Part shown: positions 25,478 to 34,044 of the stretch, one piece after another
How positions within the stretch are numbered: the first letter of the stretch is position 1
Layout of the letters: each line of letters opens with the position of its first letter
NCBI GenBank assembly: GCA_040755035.1
Contig: JBFMBU010000313.1
Span: 4,583-68,582 of the forward strand
Length of the DNA stretch: 64,000 nt
Reading direction: 5' to 3'
DNA from: RBG-13-43-22 sp040755035
Lineage (GTDB): Bacteria > Desulfobacterota > RBG-13-43-22
Made by a program: the position numbers and the translations under genes
Notes under the pieces: model-generated
The model's database searches: none
What the model was told of the DNA's origin: nothing
The model's input: only the letters and a program-made list of their open reading frames with translations

Positions 25478-25756
25478 TTAGCGGGCACTCCGTTTGGATG
25501 CCTTCAACGGATTGATTTTGGCGGCGGCTGGGGCCGGGGATTTCTTGATATGGGTGGCGAGATTGCAATTCCCCAATTTCCATTTTTGCGATGGATTCGG
25601 AGTGGAAAGGCAAAAGTTCCCGCTTTCAAAGGCTTTGACCCGATCACAACCGTCACATTGTTCGATTATCGGATAACAGGCCCCGCTGTTAAATGAACAG
25701 CCCTTAGGGCTCATGAAGGTGCAGGGAACGCCGGGTTTTAACGTGGAACAATTCAT
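25478..25756 (-). CDS. PxxKW-type cysteine-rich protein
   Basis: 92 residues starting at ATG 25756, with AAAGGGGGTGAT 5 nt upstream. Cysteines: C3 (MNCSTLKPG), VPCTFM, KGCSFN, GACYP, EQCDGCDRV, FCLSTPNP then KWKLGNCNLA. The P-x-x-KW motif (PSQKW) names the family known from sulfate-reducing and related bacteria; its role is unknown, and clustered cysteines suggest metal or Fe-S binding. The C-terminus is Ala/Pro/Lys rich (SPAPAAAK). A strong sigma-70 promoter is at 25786-25814. The divergent neighbour is pilB. Confidence 0.82.
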   Translation of the reverse strand: MNCSTLKPGVPCTFMSPKGCSFNSGACYPIIEQCDGCDRVKAFESGNFCLSTPNPSQKWKLGNCNLATHIKKSPAPAAAKINPLKASKRSAR

Positions 25757-25785
25757 GGGTATCACCCCCTTTCATTAAACTTTAT

Positions 25786-25814
25786 AATATAAATTTAATT
25801 ACAAACAAAGTCAA
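25786..25814 (-). promoter_or_regulatory. sigma-70 promoter of the PxxKW-type gene
   Basis: On the minus strand TTGACT (25809-25814), 17 nt, then TATATT (25786-25791). Near consensus and followed by an AT-rich leader and a strong SD, so high expression is expected. Confidence 0.7.
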
Positions 25815-25828
25815 TACTTTTTTGAAAA

Positions 25829-27526
25829 ATGTTTAAAAGTAATCGCATCGGCGAATTGCTCCTGCGGGAGAAGAAGATAACCACCCAGCAGCTGGATGAT
25901 GTTCTGGCGGAACTAAAACGACTGGGCGGCCAGTCCAAAATCGGGACCCTGTTGATTCAAAAGGGTTTTATGGACGAAACCACCCTGCTTCGTTTTTTGG
26001 CCAAACAGTTCGGGCTGCCGATTATCGATCTGACCCGAATCGAGTTTGATCCGGCCTTGGCTGATCTCATCCCCGACAACATTGCCCGCAAATACGAGAT
26101 CCTTCCTATCAGCAAAGAAGGGACCACGCTGAAACTGGCCATCTCGGATCCGTCGAATATTTTCGCCCTGGATGACCTGAAATTCCTGACCGGCAGTAAT
26201 ATTCAGTTATTCCTGTCCTCGGAAAGACAACTGAAAGAGGCCCTGGATAAACACTACAGCCTGACTTCCTCCCTGACCCAGGCCCTGGAGGATCTGAAGG
26301 GCATGGAAATTGATTTCGTCAGTCAGGAAGAGGACCTGGACGATACCAACCTGGAAATCGCCGCCAAAGAAGCCCCGGTCGTTAAACTGGCCAACCTTTT
26401 GCTGATTGACGCCATAAAACGAGGGGCCAGCGATATTCATTTTGAAGCCTATGAACGGGCTTTCCGGGTCCGTTACCGTATTGACGGGGTGCTATATGAA
26501 ATCATGAATCCCCCGATGAAATTGAAAAATGCCCTGATTTCCCGTTTAAAAATCATGTCCAACCTTAATATTGCCGAACGAAGGCTTCCCCAGGACGGGC
26601 GGTTGAAGCTGCGTTTCGGGGAAAACAGGGATATGGATTTCCGGGTATCGGTCCTGCCCACCCTTTACGGGGAAAAGGTGGTCCTTCGTCTCTTAGATAA
26701 GACCAATCTACAGGTGGACCTGGAACGGCTCGGCTTTGAGCCGGATGCCCTGACAAAATTCTATCAGGCGGTCCATAAACCCTATGGCATGATCCTGGTC
26801 ACCGGGCCTACCGGCAGCGGGAAAACCACCACCCTTTACTCCACCCTGGGCGAATTAAATAAAACCACCTACAATATTTCCACGGCCGAAGATCCGGTGG
26901 AACTCAATATTTTCGGTATCAATCAGGTCCATGTCCATGAAGAAATTGGACTGACTTTTTCCAATGTCCTTCGGTCTTTCCTTAGACAAGATCCTGATAT
27001 CATTATGGTTGGTGAAATTCGCGATAAGGAGACGGCTGAAATTTCCATAAAAGCGGCCCTAACCGGCCATCTGGTTTTAAGTACGCTCCATACCAATGAC
27101 GCGGCTAACACGGTCACCAGGCTTCTGGATATGGGGATTGAACCCTTTTTGGTGTCCTCCTCACTTAATCTGGTCCTGGCCCAGAGGCTGGTGAGAAAAT
27201 TATGTCCCAGCTGTAAAAAAAAGGTTGAAAAATCTACGGATTTATTGAAAGAATTTAATCTGGATCCAAGGATCCAGGCCTTGTGGGAACCGGTGGGATG
27301 TCCGTCCTGCAATTTCTCGGGTTACAAAGGACGAATCGCCATTTATGAGGTATTACCTTTGTTTGAACGGCTAAAAGATTTAATCTTTGAAAGGGCCTCG
27401 GCCGCCGAAATAAAACGGGTCGCCCGGGGCGAGGGGATGAAGACCCTTAGAGAAGGCGGGGTCACTAAGGTATTAGAGGGGTTAACCACCTTGGAGGAAG
27501 TCATTCGAGTGACGGATAAGGATTAA
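25829..27526 (+). CDS. pilB: type IV pilus assembly ATPase
   Basis: 565-residue hexameric extension motor. The N-terminal domain (RIGELLLREKKITTQQLDDV, about 1-150, MshEN/GspE N-type) leads to a helical region and the ATPase. Walker A GPTGSGKTTTLYS is near 326-338, and DPDIIMVGEIRD carries Walker B. Arg fingers occur in YRIDG and GDR-like loops, and the C-terminus has the tetra-cysteine zinc motif CPSCKKK...CPSCNFSG. It is followed by pilC at 3 nt and pilS at 3 nt, a classical pilBC order, although pilT is elsewhere here. No strong SD precedes ATG 25829. Confidence 0.93.
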   Translation: MFKSNRIGELLLREKKITTQQLDDVLAELKRLGGQSKIGTLLIQKGFMDETTLLRFLAKQFGLPIIDLTRIEFDPALADLIPDNIARKYEILPISKEGTTLKLAISDPSNIFALDDLKFLTGSNIQLFLSSERQLKEALDKHYSLTSSLTQALEDLKGMEIDFVSQEEDLDDTNLEIAAKEAPVVKLANLLLIDAIKRGASDIHFEAYERAFRVRYRIDGVLYEIMNPPMKLKNALISRLKIMSNLNIAERRLPQDGRLKLRFGENRDMDFRVSVLPTLYGEKVVLRLLDKTNLQVDLERLGFEPDALTKFYQAVHKPYGMILVTGPTGSGKTTTLYSTLGELNKTTYNISTAEDPVELNIFGINQVHVHEEIGLTFSNVLRSFLRQDPDIIMVGEIRDKETAEISIKAALTGHLVLSTLHTNDAANTVTRLLDMGIEPFLVSSSLNLVLAQRLVRKLCPSCKKKVEKSTDLLKEFNLDPRIQALWEPVGCPSCNFSGYKGRIAIYEVLPLFERLKDLIFERASAAEIKRVARGEGMKTLREGGVTKVLEGLTTLEEVIRVTDKD

Positions 27527-27529
27527 TCT

Positions 27530-28738
27530 ATGCCTACTTACACCTGGCAGGGGAAGACAAAACAAGGGGAGGTAAAAAGAGGGGAACTGGTGGCCGATAA
27601 CCCGGCCGTGGCCGCTTTACAGCTTCGGAAAACGGGCATCATCCCCGGTCGTATTCAACAGAAACGGGAAGAGGCGGCAAAAAAGCTGTCGGTCCGGAAG
27701 AAGATACCCAGGAAATCGGTGGTGGTTTTTACCCGTCAGTTCGCGACGATGATCAATGCCGGGTTACCCCTGGTGCAGTGCCTCAATATTCTGGCTCTGC
27801 AGCAGGAGAACCCCTCTTTTGCCAATATTATAACCAAGGTTAAAGGGGACGTCGAAAGCGGTGAGGCCTTGAATGAAGCCCTTAAAAAGCACCCTAAGGT
27901 GTTTGATGAGCTCTATACCAACCTGGTTCAAGCCGGTGAAACCGGCGGTATCCTGGATCTGATTTTAAACCGATTGGCCAGTTATATTGAAAAGAGTGAA
28001 AAATTGCGGAAAAAGGTCCGAGGGGCCATGATCTATCCGGCCGTGGTTACCTCGGTGGCCGTCATTGTTACGGCGGTGATCCTTCTCTTTGTGATTCCGG
28101 TTTTTGAAAAGATGTTCTCCGAGGTCGGTCAATCCCTGCCCGGTCCCACCCAGTTTGTCATCAACCTCAGCCGTTTTGTAAGCCAAAATATTATTTATAT
28201 GATCATCGGGCTGGCGGTTCTCATTTATATTTTTCGGCGCGTCTACCGGACGGAAAAGGGTAAATATCTCTTGGATGATCTTTTTCTAAAGCTGCCCCTT
28301 TTTGGGCTGCTGTTAAAAAAAGTGGCCGTGGCCAAGTTTACCCGGACTTTCGGGACCATGATCAGCAGCGGCGTACCGATCCTGGAGGCCATGGATATCG
28401 TGGCCAAGTCGGCCGGCAACAAAGTAGTGGAAAAGGCCATTTATAAGGCCAGAGGAAGCATAGCCGAAGGAAGGACCATTTCCGAACCTTTGGCCGAAAG
28501 CAAGGTTTTTCCACCTATGGTAACCCAAATGATCGGTGTGGGTGAGGCTTCGGGGGAGCTGGACACCATGCTCAATAAAATTGCCGATTTTTACGACGAC
28601 GATGTTGACGCGGCCGTCAGCAACCTGACCTCCATGATGGAACCGGTCATGATGGTTGTTCTGGGAGGGGTGGTGGGAGGGCTGGTTATTTCAATGTATC
28701 TGCCGATCTTCAAGATGGGGGAAGCCATCCAGGGGTAA
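27530..28738 (+). CDS. pilC: type IV pilus inner-membrane platform protein
   Basis: 402-residue polytopic protein with two similar halves, each a cytoplasmic helical domain followed by membrane segments. Hallmarks: FTRQFATMINAGLPLVQCLNIL, FDELYTNLVQAGETGG, AMIYPAVVTSVAVIVTAVILLF, the second half FTRTFGTMISSGVPILEAMDIV and GGVVGGLVISMYLPIFKMG at the end. It connects the PilB motor to the growing pilus. Coupled to pilB and pilS by 3 nt gaps. Confidence 0.93.
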   Translation: MPTYTWQGKTKQGEVKRGELVADNPAVAALQLRKTGIIPGRIQQKREEAAKKLSVRKKIPRKSVVVFTRQFATMINAGLPLVQCLNILALQQENPSFANIITKVKGDVESGEALNEALKKHPKVFDELYTNLVQAGETGGILDLILNRLASYIEKSEKLRKKVRGAMIYPAVVTSVAVIVTAVILLFVIPVFEKMFSEVGQSLPGPTQFVINLSRFVSQNIIYMIIGLAVLIYIFRRVYRTEKGKYLLDDLFLKLPLFGLLLKKVAVAKFTRTFGTMISSGVPILEAMDIVAKSAGNKVVEKAIYKARGSIAEGRTISEPLAESKVFPPMVTQMIGVGEASGELDTMLNKIADFYDDDVDAAVSNLTSMMEPVMMVVLGGVVGGLVISMYLPIFKMGEAIQG

Positions 28739-28741
28739 TTC

Positions 28742-30454
28742 ATGGGAAACGACTTCCCCCTTCCCGGCCCCGAAAAGGACAGGACGGGTTCTTCTCTAAA
28801 CTGGATATATCTCGAATCAGGTTTGTCGCGCAAGATCCGCTGGCTGATCCTCTGGCGACTGGTTTTTGTTTCCCTGCTTTTGATATTGACGGTGCTCCTC
28901 CAGGAAAAGGAGGGGTATTTCAGTTTCCCCTTTTCCTTTTTTTCTTTCAATGTTCTGATCGCCCTACAGTACTTTTTTTCTCTGGTGTATATCCTGGTTA
29001 TGGTATGGGGGAAAGCTCTTCGGGCGATTGCCATGGTTCAATTGGTCATGGACGTGCTTTTCGTCACGGCCGTGGTTTATGTATCGGGGGGGATTGAGTC
29101 CCTTTTTTCTTTTCTGTATTTTCTGATCATTTTGGCCGGAGGGGTCCTCTTTTTCCGCTGGGGAGGGTTGTTGACCGCCCTCTTTGTCCTGGTATCGTAT
29201 GCCCTGCTCTTGCTTTTCCAGGGCGCAGGGGTCATCCCCTTCTATTTTGGATTACCGGACTTGCCGGCCCCGGTTTCCCGCCGGTATCTTTATTATCAAA
29301 TCATCATGAACGGCCTTGGGTTCTTTTTTGTAGGATTTCTGGGCAGTGTCTTTACCGAGGAGACCAGACGACAACGCTCTCAAATTGAGACCCAGAAAAA
29401 AAACATCGAACAATTGGAACAACTAAACCGTATTGTCGTTGAAAATCTGGAAATGGGTTTGCTCACCCTGGACCATGAAAATAAAATCCTGAGTATAAAC
29501 CAGGCCGGAGAAAAAATACTGGGGAAGAAGGCCACGGAGTTGGTCCGCCAACCTTTGGAGACCCTCTTCCCGGAAGCATACAGCCTGCCGGATGGGGGGG
29601 AAACCTCCGAAGGGCAACGGAGTGAGGTCTCTTACTCCACTCCCGAGGGGGCCCTGATGATTATCGGGTATACCCAATATCGGCTCAAGGAGGGGCAAGC
29701 CCCGGGAATCGGGACCATCGTTTCTTTTAAGGATATTTCCAGGATCAAAACCATGGAGGACCATTTGAGGCAGGTGGATCGTCTGGCCTTGCTGGGTAGA
29801 ATGGCCGCCGGGATTGCCCACGAGGTTCGCAATCCTCTGGCCTCGATCAGCGGATCCATCCAGGTCTTAAGGGATGATTATCATGGGAATGAAACCGGTG
29901 AACGGCTTCTGAATATCGTTTCCCGGGAATTAGCCAAGCTGGACGGTTTGATGAATAACTTTTTGGCGTTTACCCGGGGGGTTCAATCCTCGGCCACCCG
30001 CATAAACGTTTCCGAACTGATTCTGGAAACCGTGGATCTGATGAAAAAAAACAGAGAATTCCCTTCTTCCATCCTCTGGAAGCTGGAAATCACTCCCGAT
30101 CTTTTTTTAAAAATATCGGCCAGCGAATTGTCCCAGGTCCTTTTTAATCTCATAACCAATGCCTTGCAGGCCCTGGCCGCCGATGGAGAAATTCTCATCC
30201 GGGCCCGAGAGCTTAAGACCGGCCTGAAGGATGACACCATCGAAATTTTGATCCGGGACAATGGGGCCGGGATCAACGAGACCGATCAAAAAAAAATATT
30301 TGAACCGTTTTATACAACCAAGAGCAGGGGGACCGGTTTGGGCTTGAGTATTGTTCAAAAAATCGTCTCCGACTATGATGGAAGGATCTTACTGGAAAGC
30401 CGGTTGGGGGCTGGGACGACCTTTACCATCCAATTTCCTGATCGAGGGCGGTAG
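28742..30454 (+). CDS. pilS: PilS-like sensor histidine kinase
   Basis: 570-residue membrane kinase. Residues about 30-205 hold roughly six hydrophobic helices as in PilS. A coiled segment (about 220-240) and a PAS-like domain (LTLDHENKILSINQAGEKIL onwards) follow. Next come the HisKA domain with the phospho-acceptor GIAHEVRNPLAS, and the ATPase with NALQALAADG (N box), DNGAGI and GTGLGLSIVQKI. In known systems PilS phosphorylates PilR, a sigma-54 activator of pilin genes. No pilR is in the window, so the partner is elsewhere. A 3 nt gap after pilC supports cotranscription. Confidence 0.88.
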   Translation: MGNDFPLPGPEKDRTGSSLNWIYLESGLSRKIRWLILWRLVFVSLLLILTVLLQEKEGYFSFPFSFFSFNVLIALQYFFSLVYILVMVWGKALRAIAMVQLVMDVLFVTAVVYVSGGIESLFSFLYFLIILAGGVLFFRWGGLLTALFVLVSYALLLLFQGAGVIPFYFGLPDLPAPVSRRYLYYQIIMNGLGFFFVGFLGSVFTEETRRQRSQIETQKKNIEQLEQLNRIVVENLEMGLLTLDHENKILSINQAGEKILGKKATELVRQPLETLFPEAYSLPDGGETSEGQRSEVSYSTPEGALMIIGYTQYRLKEGQAPGIGTIVSFKDISRIKTMEDHLRQVDRLALLGRMAAGIAHEVRNPLASISGSIQVLRDDYHGNETGERLLNIVSRELAKLDGLMNNFLAFTRGVQSSATRINVSELILETVDLMKKNREFPSSILWKLEITPDLFLKISASELSQVLFNLITNALQALAADGEILIRARELKTGLKDDTIEILIRDNGAGINETDQKKIFEPFYTTKSRGTGLGLSIVQKIVSDYDGRILLESRLGAGTTFTIQFPDRGR

Positions 30455-30495
30455 GACCTTCGGAAACAGGCTTAGAAAAGGGATGTAAGAATACT

Positions 30496-31134
30496 ATGAT
30501 CAGTATTATTGATTATAAAGCGGGAAACCTGACCAGTGTGGAGCGGGCCTTAAAAAAGCTGGGCATTTCCTGCCGGATCACCGGCGATCCTGAACGTATT
30601 ATGGAATCGGATCGGGTTATTTTCCCAGGGGTCGGGGCTGCCGGAGAGGCCATGAAGATCCTGCGTCGTGAGGGTTTGGATGAGGCCTTACGGAACTTTT
30701 TCCGGTCCGGCCGTCCTTTGCTGGGTATTTGCCTGGGGACTCAGGTCATCTTGGATTTCAGTGAAGAAAATCAAACCCCTTGTCTGGGAATCCTGCCCGG
30801 GGAGGTGAAGCGTTTCCCGTCCCCCCACAGGGATGCTGCCGGGAATCCTTTAAAAATCCCCCATATGGGATGGAACCAGGTTGAATGGGAAGGGGACCAC
30901 CCCATGATCCGGGGCCTAAACCCCCGGAGCAGCTTTTATTTCGTTCATGCTTATTATCCTTTACCGCGGGACCTGAGACAGGTCCTGGGAAGGACCCACT
31001 ACGGGTTTTTTTTTCCTTCAGCCCTGGCCTTTAGAAATTTAGTGGCCCTGCAATTTCATCCGGAGAAGAGCGGTCCTCCAGGCCTGGCTTTGCTGAGGGC
31101 TTTTTCCGAATGGGAGGGACAGGATGTTGACTAA
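30496..31134 (+). CDS. hisH: imidazole glycerol phosphate synthase, glutaminase subunit
   Basis: 212-residue class I glutamine amidotransferase of histidine biosynthesis. The nucleophile is Cys in LLGICLGTQV (about residue 78-80), with His and Glu in LQFHPEKSG near the C-terminus; IPHMGWNQV is typical for HisH. It delivers ammonia to HisF. The stop overlaps hisF by 11 nt. It is 41 bp after pilS with no other his gene in view, so the pair lies away from the main his operon. Confidence 0.94.
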   Translation: MISIIDYKAGNLTSVERALKKLGISCRITGDPERIMESDRVIFPGVGAAGEAMKILRREGLDEALRNFFRSGRPLLGICLGTQVILDFSEENQTPCLGILPGEVKRFPSPHRDAAGNPLKIPHMGWNQVEWEGDHPMIRGLNPRSSFYFVHAYYPLPRDLRQVLGRTHYGFFFPSALAFRNLVALQFHPEKSGPPGLALLRAFSEWEGQDVD

Positions 31135-31903
31135 ACGTATCATCCCCTGTCTGGATGTCCGGGATGGGAAAACCACCAAGGGGGTCAGGTTTCTGGAAAA
31201 CAAAGACATCGGTGACCCGGTGGAAATGGCCCGTTTTTATTACCAAGAAGGGGCGGATGAATTGGTTTTTTACGACATCACCGCTTCAGCTGAAAAAAGG
31301 GGGATCATGATCGAGGTGGTTCGTCGGGTAGCCGAAGAAATTTTTATTCCCTTCTCCGTAGGTGGCGGGATAGCCAGTTTGGAAGACATGCATCAGGTCC
31401 TTTGGGCCGGGGCGGAAAAGGTCAGTATCAACTCGGCGGCCATAAAAAATCCTTCCTTAATCAGTGAGGGTGCCCGGGCTTTTGGTTCACAATGTATTGT
31501 TTTGGGGATGGACGTAAAAAAAGTTTCCCTTCGCCCCGGAATTCCTTCCGGATACGAAATGGTTATCCACGGCGGCCGGACCTATACCGGCTTTGATGCC
31601 TTGTGGTGGGCCAAAGAGGTCGAAAGACTGGGAGCAGGAGAAATCTGCCTCAACTCCATTGATGCCGATGGGACCCAAAAAGGTTATGAAATGGAGTTAA
31701 CGACCTTGATTTCCGAAGCGGTTTCCATCCCGGTCATCGCCTCCGGCGGGGCCGGTCTCCCGGAACATTTGTTGGAAGTATTAACAGCGGGAAAGGCCGA
31801 TGCGGCCTTGATAGCCTCCATGACCCATTTTGGGACGTACACCATTAGGCAGCTCAAGGACTTTTTAAAAGACCGGGAGGTGGGGGTACGGTATTTGTGG
31901 TAA
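31124..31903 (+). CDS. hisF: imidazole glycerol phosphate synthase, cyclase subunit
   Basis: 259-residue (beta/alpha)8 barrel that forms imidazole glycerol phosphate and AICAR with ammonia from HisH. The catalytic aspartates are D11 (IIPCLDV) and the Asp in VLGMDVK near 130; SVGGGI and IASGGAG are phosphate-binding loops. NSIDADGTQKGYE is typical. ATG 31124 lies inside the hisH end, so translation is coupled. A sugar-modification WbuZ-like role is possible for orphan HisHF pairs, but HMGWN and the full catalytic set favour histidine synthesis. Confidence 0.94.
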   Translation: MLTKRIIPCLDVRDGKTTKGVRFLENKDIGDPVEMARFYYQEGADELVFYDITASAEKRGIMIEVVRRVAEEIFIPFSVGGGIASLEDMHQVLWAGAEKVSINSAAIKNPSLISEGARAFGSQCIVLGMDVKKVSLRPGIPSGYEMVIHGGRTYTGFDALWWAKEVERLGAGEICLNSIDADGTQKGYEMELTTLISEAVSIPVIASGGAGLPEHLLEVLTAGKADAALIASMTHFGTYTIRQLKDFLKDREVGVRYLW

Positions 31904-31929
31904 GGATACCTATTTAAAAGGGGAACTCT

Positions 31930-32724
31930 ATGTTTGAAGCGGGAGATTTTTTCGATTGTTCCCAAGGGGAGCATCAAGGACTTTTTGCCGATACAGATCG
32001 GGTTTGGGAAGTATTGCCAAAAATAAAATCGTATTTACAGGCCAAGGTGGTTTCCAATTTGGAAGGGATCGTGGGGGAGAGCACCTTTTTGGCGCAAACG
32101 GTGGTTATTTCCGGAGGAATCCCTTTACGTTACGGATTTTCTCTTCAACCGGGTGACGCCACCAAAGGGGAATTCAAGGTTTTCTATGAAAATCATGAAT
32201 TAGAGGACCCGGTGGTCTTATTCGCCGGTGTGACTCTGGTTGGAAGGGATATTTATATTGGACCCGGAACCGTGGTCGAACCCGGGGCCTATATCAAAGG
32301 TCCGGCCTATATAGGAAAAATGACCGAAGTACGTCAGGGTGCCTATTTGCGCGGTAACTGTTTGGTCGGCGATCGCTGCGTAGTGGGCCATGTAACGGAA
32401 ATGAAGAATTCGGTTATGTTTGACGGGGCCAAGGCCGGGCATTTCGCCTACATCGGCGACAGCCTTTTAGGCAGGGACTGTAATTTGGGTGCCGGGACCA
32501 AACTGGCTAATCTGAAAGTGGTGGGAGGAACTATTCATGTCAAAGGGGAAGATCGAGAATTCGATACCGGCTTGAGGAAATTGGGCGTGATTATGGGAGA
32601 TCGTACGGAAACCGGATGTAATGCCGTCACCAACCCCGGGACCTTGTTGGGTCCGAAATGTATTATTGGTCCCAACGTGGCCGTAAAAGCAGGGTATTAT
32701 CCAGGACGGACAGTGATCCGCTGA
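31930..32724 (+). CDS. left-handed beta-helix sugar-nucleotide-transferase-like protein
   Basis: 264 residues. After an N-terminal helical part (about 1-60) comes a long hexapeptide-repeat region, for example IYIGPGTVVEPGAYIKG, PAYIGKMTEVRQG, CLVGDRCVVGHVTEMKNSV and TLLGPKCIIGPNVAVKAG. This is the left-handed parallel beta-helix of the nucleotidyl/acyltransferase C-terminal type (GlmU C-half, LpxA-like). The dominant resemblance is to UDP-GlcNAc pyrophosphorylase C-terminal domains, but no nucleotidyltransferase Rossmann domain is present, so it should transfer an acyl group or only bind. Known family members are trimers. It starts 26 bp after hisF and is 6 bp before the ATP-grasp gene, suggesting a shared operon. 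Substrate unknown. Confidence 0.75.
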   Translation: MFEAGDFFDCSQGEHQGLFADTDRVWEVLPKIKSYLQAKVVSNLEGIVGESTFLAQTVVISGGIPLRYGFSLQPGDATKGEFKVFYENHELEDPVVLFAGVTLVGRDIYIGPGTVVEPGAYIKGPAYIGKMTEVRQGAYLRGNCLVGDRCVVGHVTEMKNSVMFDGAKAGHFAYIGDSLLGRDCNLGAGTKLANLKVVGGTIHVKGEDREFDTGLRKLGVIMGDRTETGCNAVTNPGTLLGPKCIIGPNVAVKAGYYPGRTVIR

Positions 32725-32730
32725 AAGGCC

Positions 32731-33513
32731 ATGAACCAGGGACCGTATATCACCTTCAGTCAGCGCTTCAAAGAATGTCCGGGGGTGACCCTTCTCCGGA
32801 CCCGGCCAAATTTTTCCGACTATTCTGCGGAAGAAAAAAAAATGATCCGAGGGGCGGAAAAAGTCTATTATCCCACCTGGCTTTATGTCGATTTGTTCAT
32901 CACTTTAGGGAAAAAGATATTTCCCAGTCGGGAAACCTATGTATATTCAGGCGATAAAATCAAACAAACCACCCTTTTTCAACTTTTACAAATTCCCCAT
33001 CCCCGGACACGGATCTATTTCGGGGATCAGAAAAAGAACGTTCTTAATGAGTTCACCTTCCCCTTTATCGGGAAAATTCCCCGGGGTTCCTCCATGGGAA
33101 GGGGGGTGTTTTTAATTCGCCATGAGGAGGACCTGAGGCGTTATCTGCATAGATCCCCGGTAGCTTACATCCAGGAATATGTCCCTTTGGAAAAAGACTT
33201 GCGGGTGATCCTGATTAAGCAGTGCGTTATCCTGGCTTACTGGAAAATCGCCTCCCCGGGGGAGTTTCGCCATAATCTGGCCCAGGGAGCGGCGATCAGT
33301 TTTGGTGATATCCCCCAGGAGGCCCTGGATTTCGCCGAGGCAACCACCCGGATGTGTAATTTTGATGACGTGGGGCTGGATTTATGTCATAATTCTGAAA
33401 AAGGCTGGATGGTGCTGGAGGCCAATATGAACTATGGTCTTCAGGGATTGAAGGAAAAAGGACTGAATATACGGTCGGTCCTCAAAGATTTGATGATCCA
33501 GGGAAAAATCTGA
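32731..33513 (+). CDS. ATP-grasp (RimK-like) ligase
   Basis: 260 residues with the ATP-grasp layout. An N-terminal Rossmann-type part contains KVYYPTWLYVDLF, and the ATP-binding KIPRGSSMGRGVFLI loop carries the grasp glycine-rich motif (about 110-125). YIQEYVPLEKDLRVILI (the E-x-x-L-R-V strand) and the C-terminal metal site VLEANMNYGLQG (E-x-N) follow. Family enzymes ligate amino acids to carboxylates, e.g. RimK adds glutamate. Substrate not assignable. It directly follows the beta-helix protein gene with 6 bp spacing. Confidence 0.72.
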   Translation: MNQGPYITFSQRFKECPGVTLLRTRPNFSDYSAEEKKMIRGAEKVYYPTWLYVDLFITLGKKIFPSRETYVYSGDKIKQTTLFQLLQIPHPRTRIYFGDQKKNVLNEFTFPFIGKIPRGSSMGRGVFLIRHEEDLRRYLHRSPVAYIQEYVPLEKDLRVILIKQCVILAYWKIASPGEFRHNLAQGAAISFGDIPQEALDFAEATTRMCNFDDVGLDLCHNSEKGWMVLEANMNYGLQGLKEKGLNIRSVLKDLMIQGKI

Positions 33514-33547
33514 TAGGGGGATAATTAAGGAAAAACCATAGTTGATT

Positions 33548-33958
33548 ATGATGGTTCTTGACTTACAATGCACCCATGCCCATTGTTTTGAAGGCTGGTT
33601 TTCCAATTCAGAGGCCTTTCTAAGACAGAAAGAGGCGGGCGAAATCCGCTGTCCGGTTTGTGACGATCATCATGTCACCCAAGCCTTATCTCCGGTGGCC
33701 ATAAAACGAGCTTATCGGCCCCAGCCTGAGGAAGACAGGGATGAGGTTCCGGGAAAACTGATAAAGGATTTTTACCGCTATATCGAAAAGAATTTTGAAG
33801 AGGTCGGGACTGAATTTGCCAAAGAGGCCTTAAAGATCCACTATGGAGTGGGTGAAAAAAGGAATATCCGAGGAACCTCCACCGAAGAAGAAGAGAAGGT
33901 CTTGAAGGAGGAGGGCGTGGCCTTTCATAAAATCCCCTTTCCCAAAGGGGGGCAGTAA
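33548..33958 (+). CDS. DUF1178 family protein
   Basis: 136 residues. Two CxxC-type zinc sites at the start (LQCTHAHCFEGWF and EIRCPVCDDHHVTQAL), then a long helical middle (LIKDFYRYIEKNFEEVG, FAKEALKIHYG) and RNIRGTSTEEEEKVLKEEGV near the end, match DUF1178. Function unknown; the zinc ribbon suggests nucleic acid or protein contact. Start is ATG 33548 or 33551; an upstream TTG at 33542 adds two residues. Confidence 0.85.
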   Translation: MMVLDLQCTHAHCFEGWFSNSEAFLRQKEAGEIRCPVCDDHHVTQALSPVAIKRAYRPQPEEDRDEVPGKLIKDFYRYIEKNFEEVGTEFAKEALKIHYGVGEKRNIRGTSTEEEEKVLKEEGVAFHKIPFPKGGQ

Positions 33959-34044
33959 TTTATTGGGAATATCTCCCCCGGGAACTTTCACCATCGGCGG
34001 CAGCGTCAGATCCTGTGCACTTTTAATAGTTGGGGAATTCTTTA

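Noticed and set aside
31124..31903. HisF as WbuZ-type O-antigen enzyme
   Set aside because: Catalytic aspartates and the HisH HMGWN motif fit histidine synthesis; no O-antigen genes are nearby.
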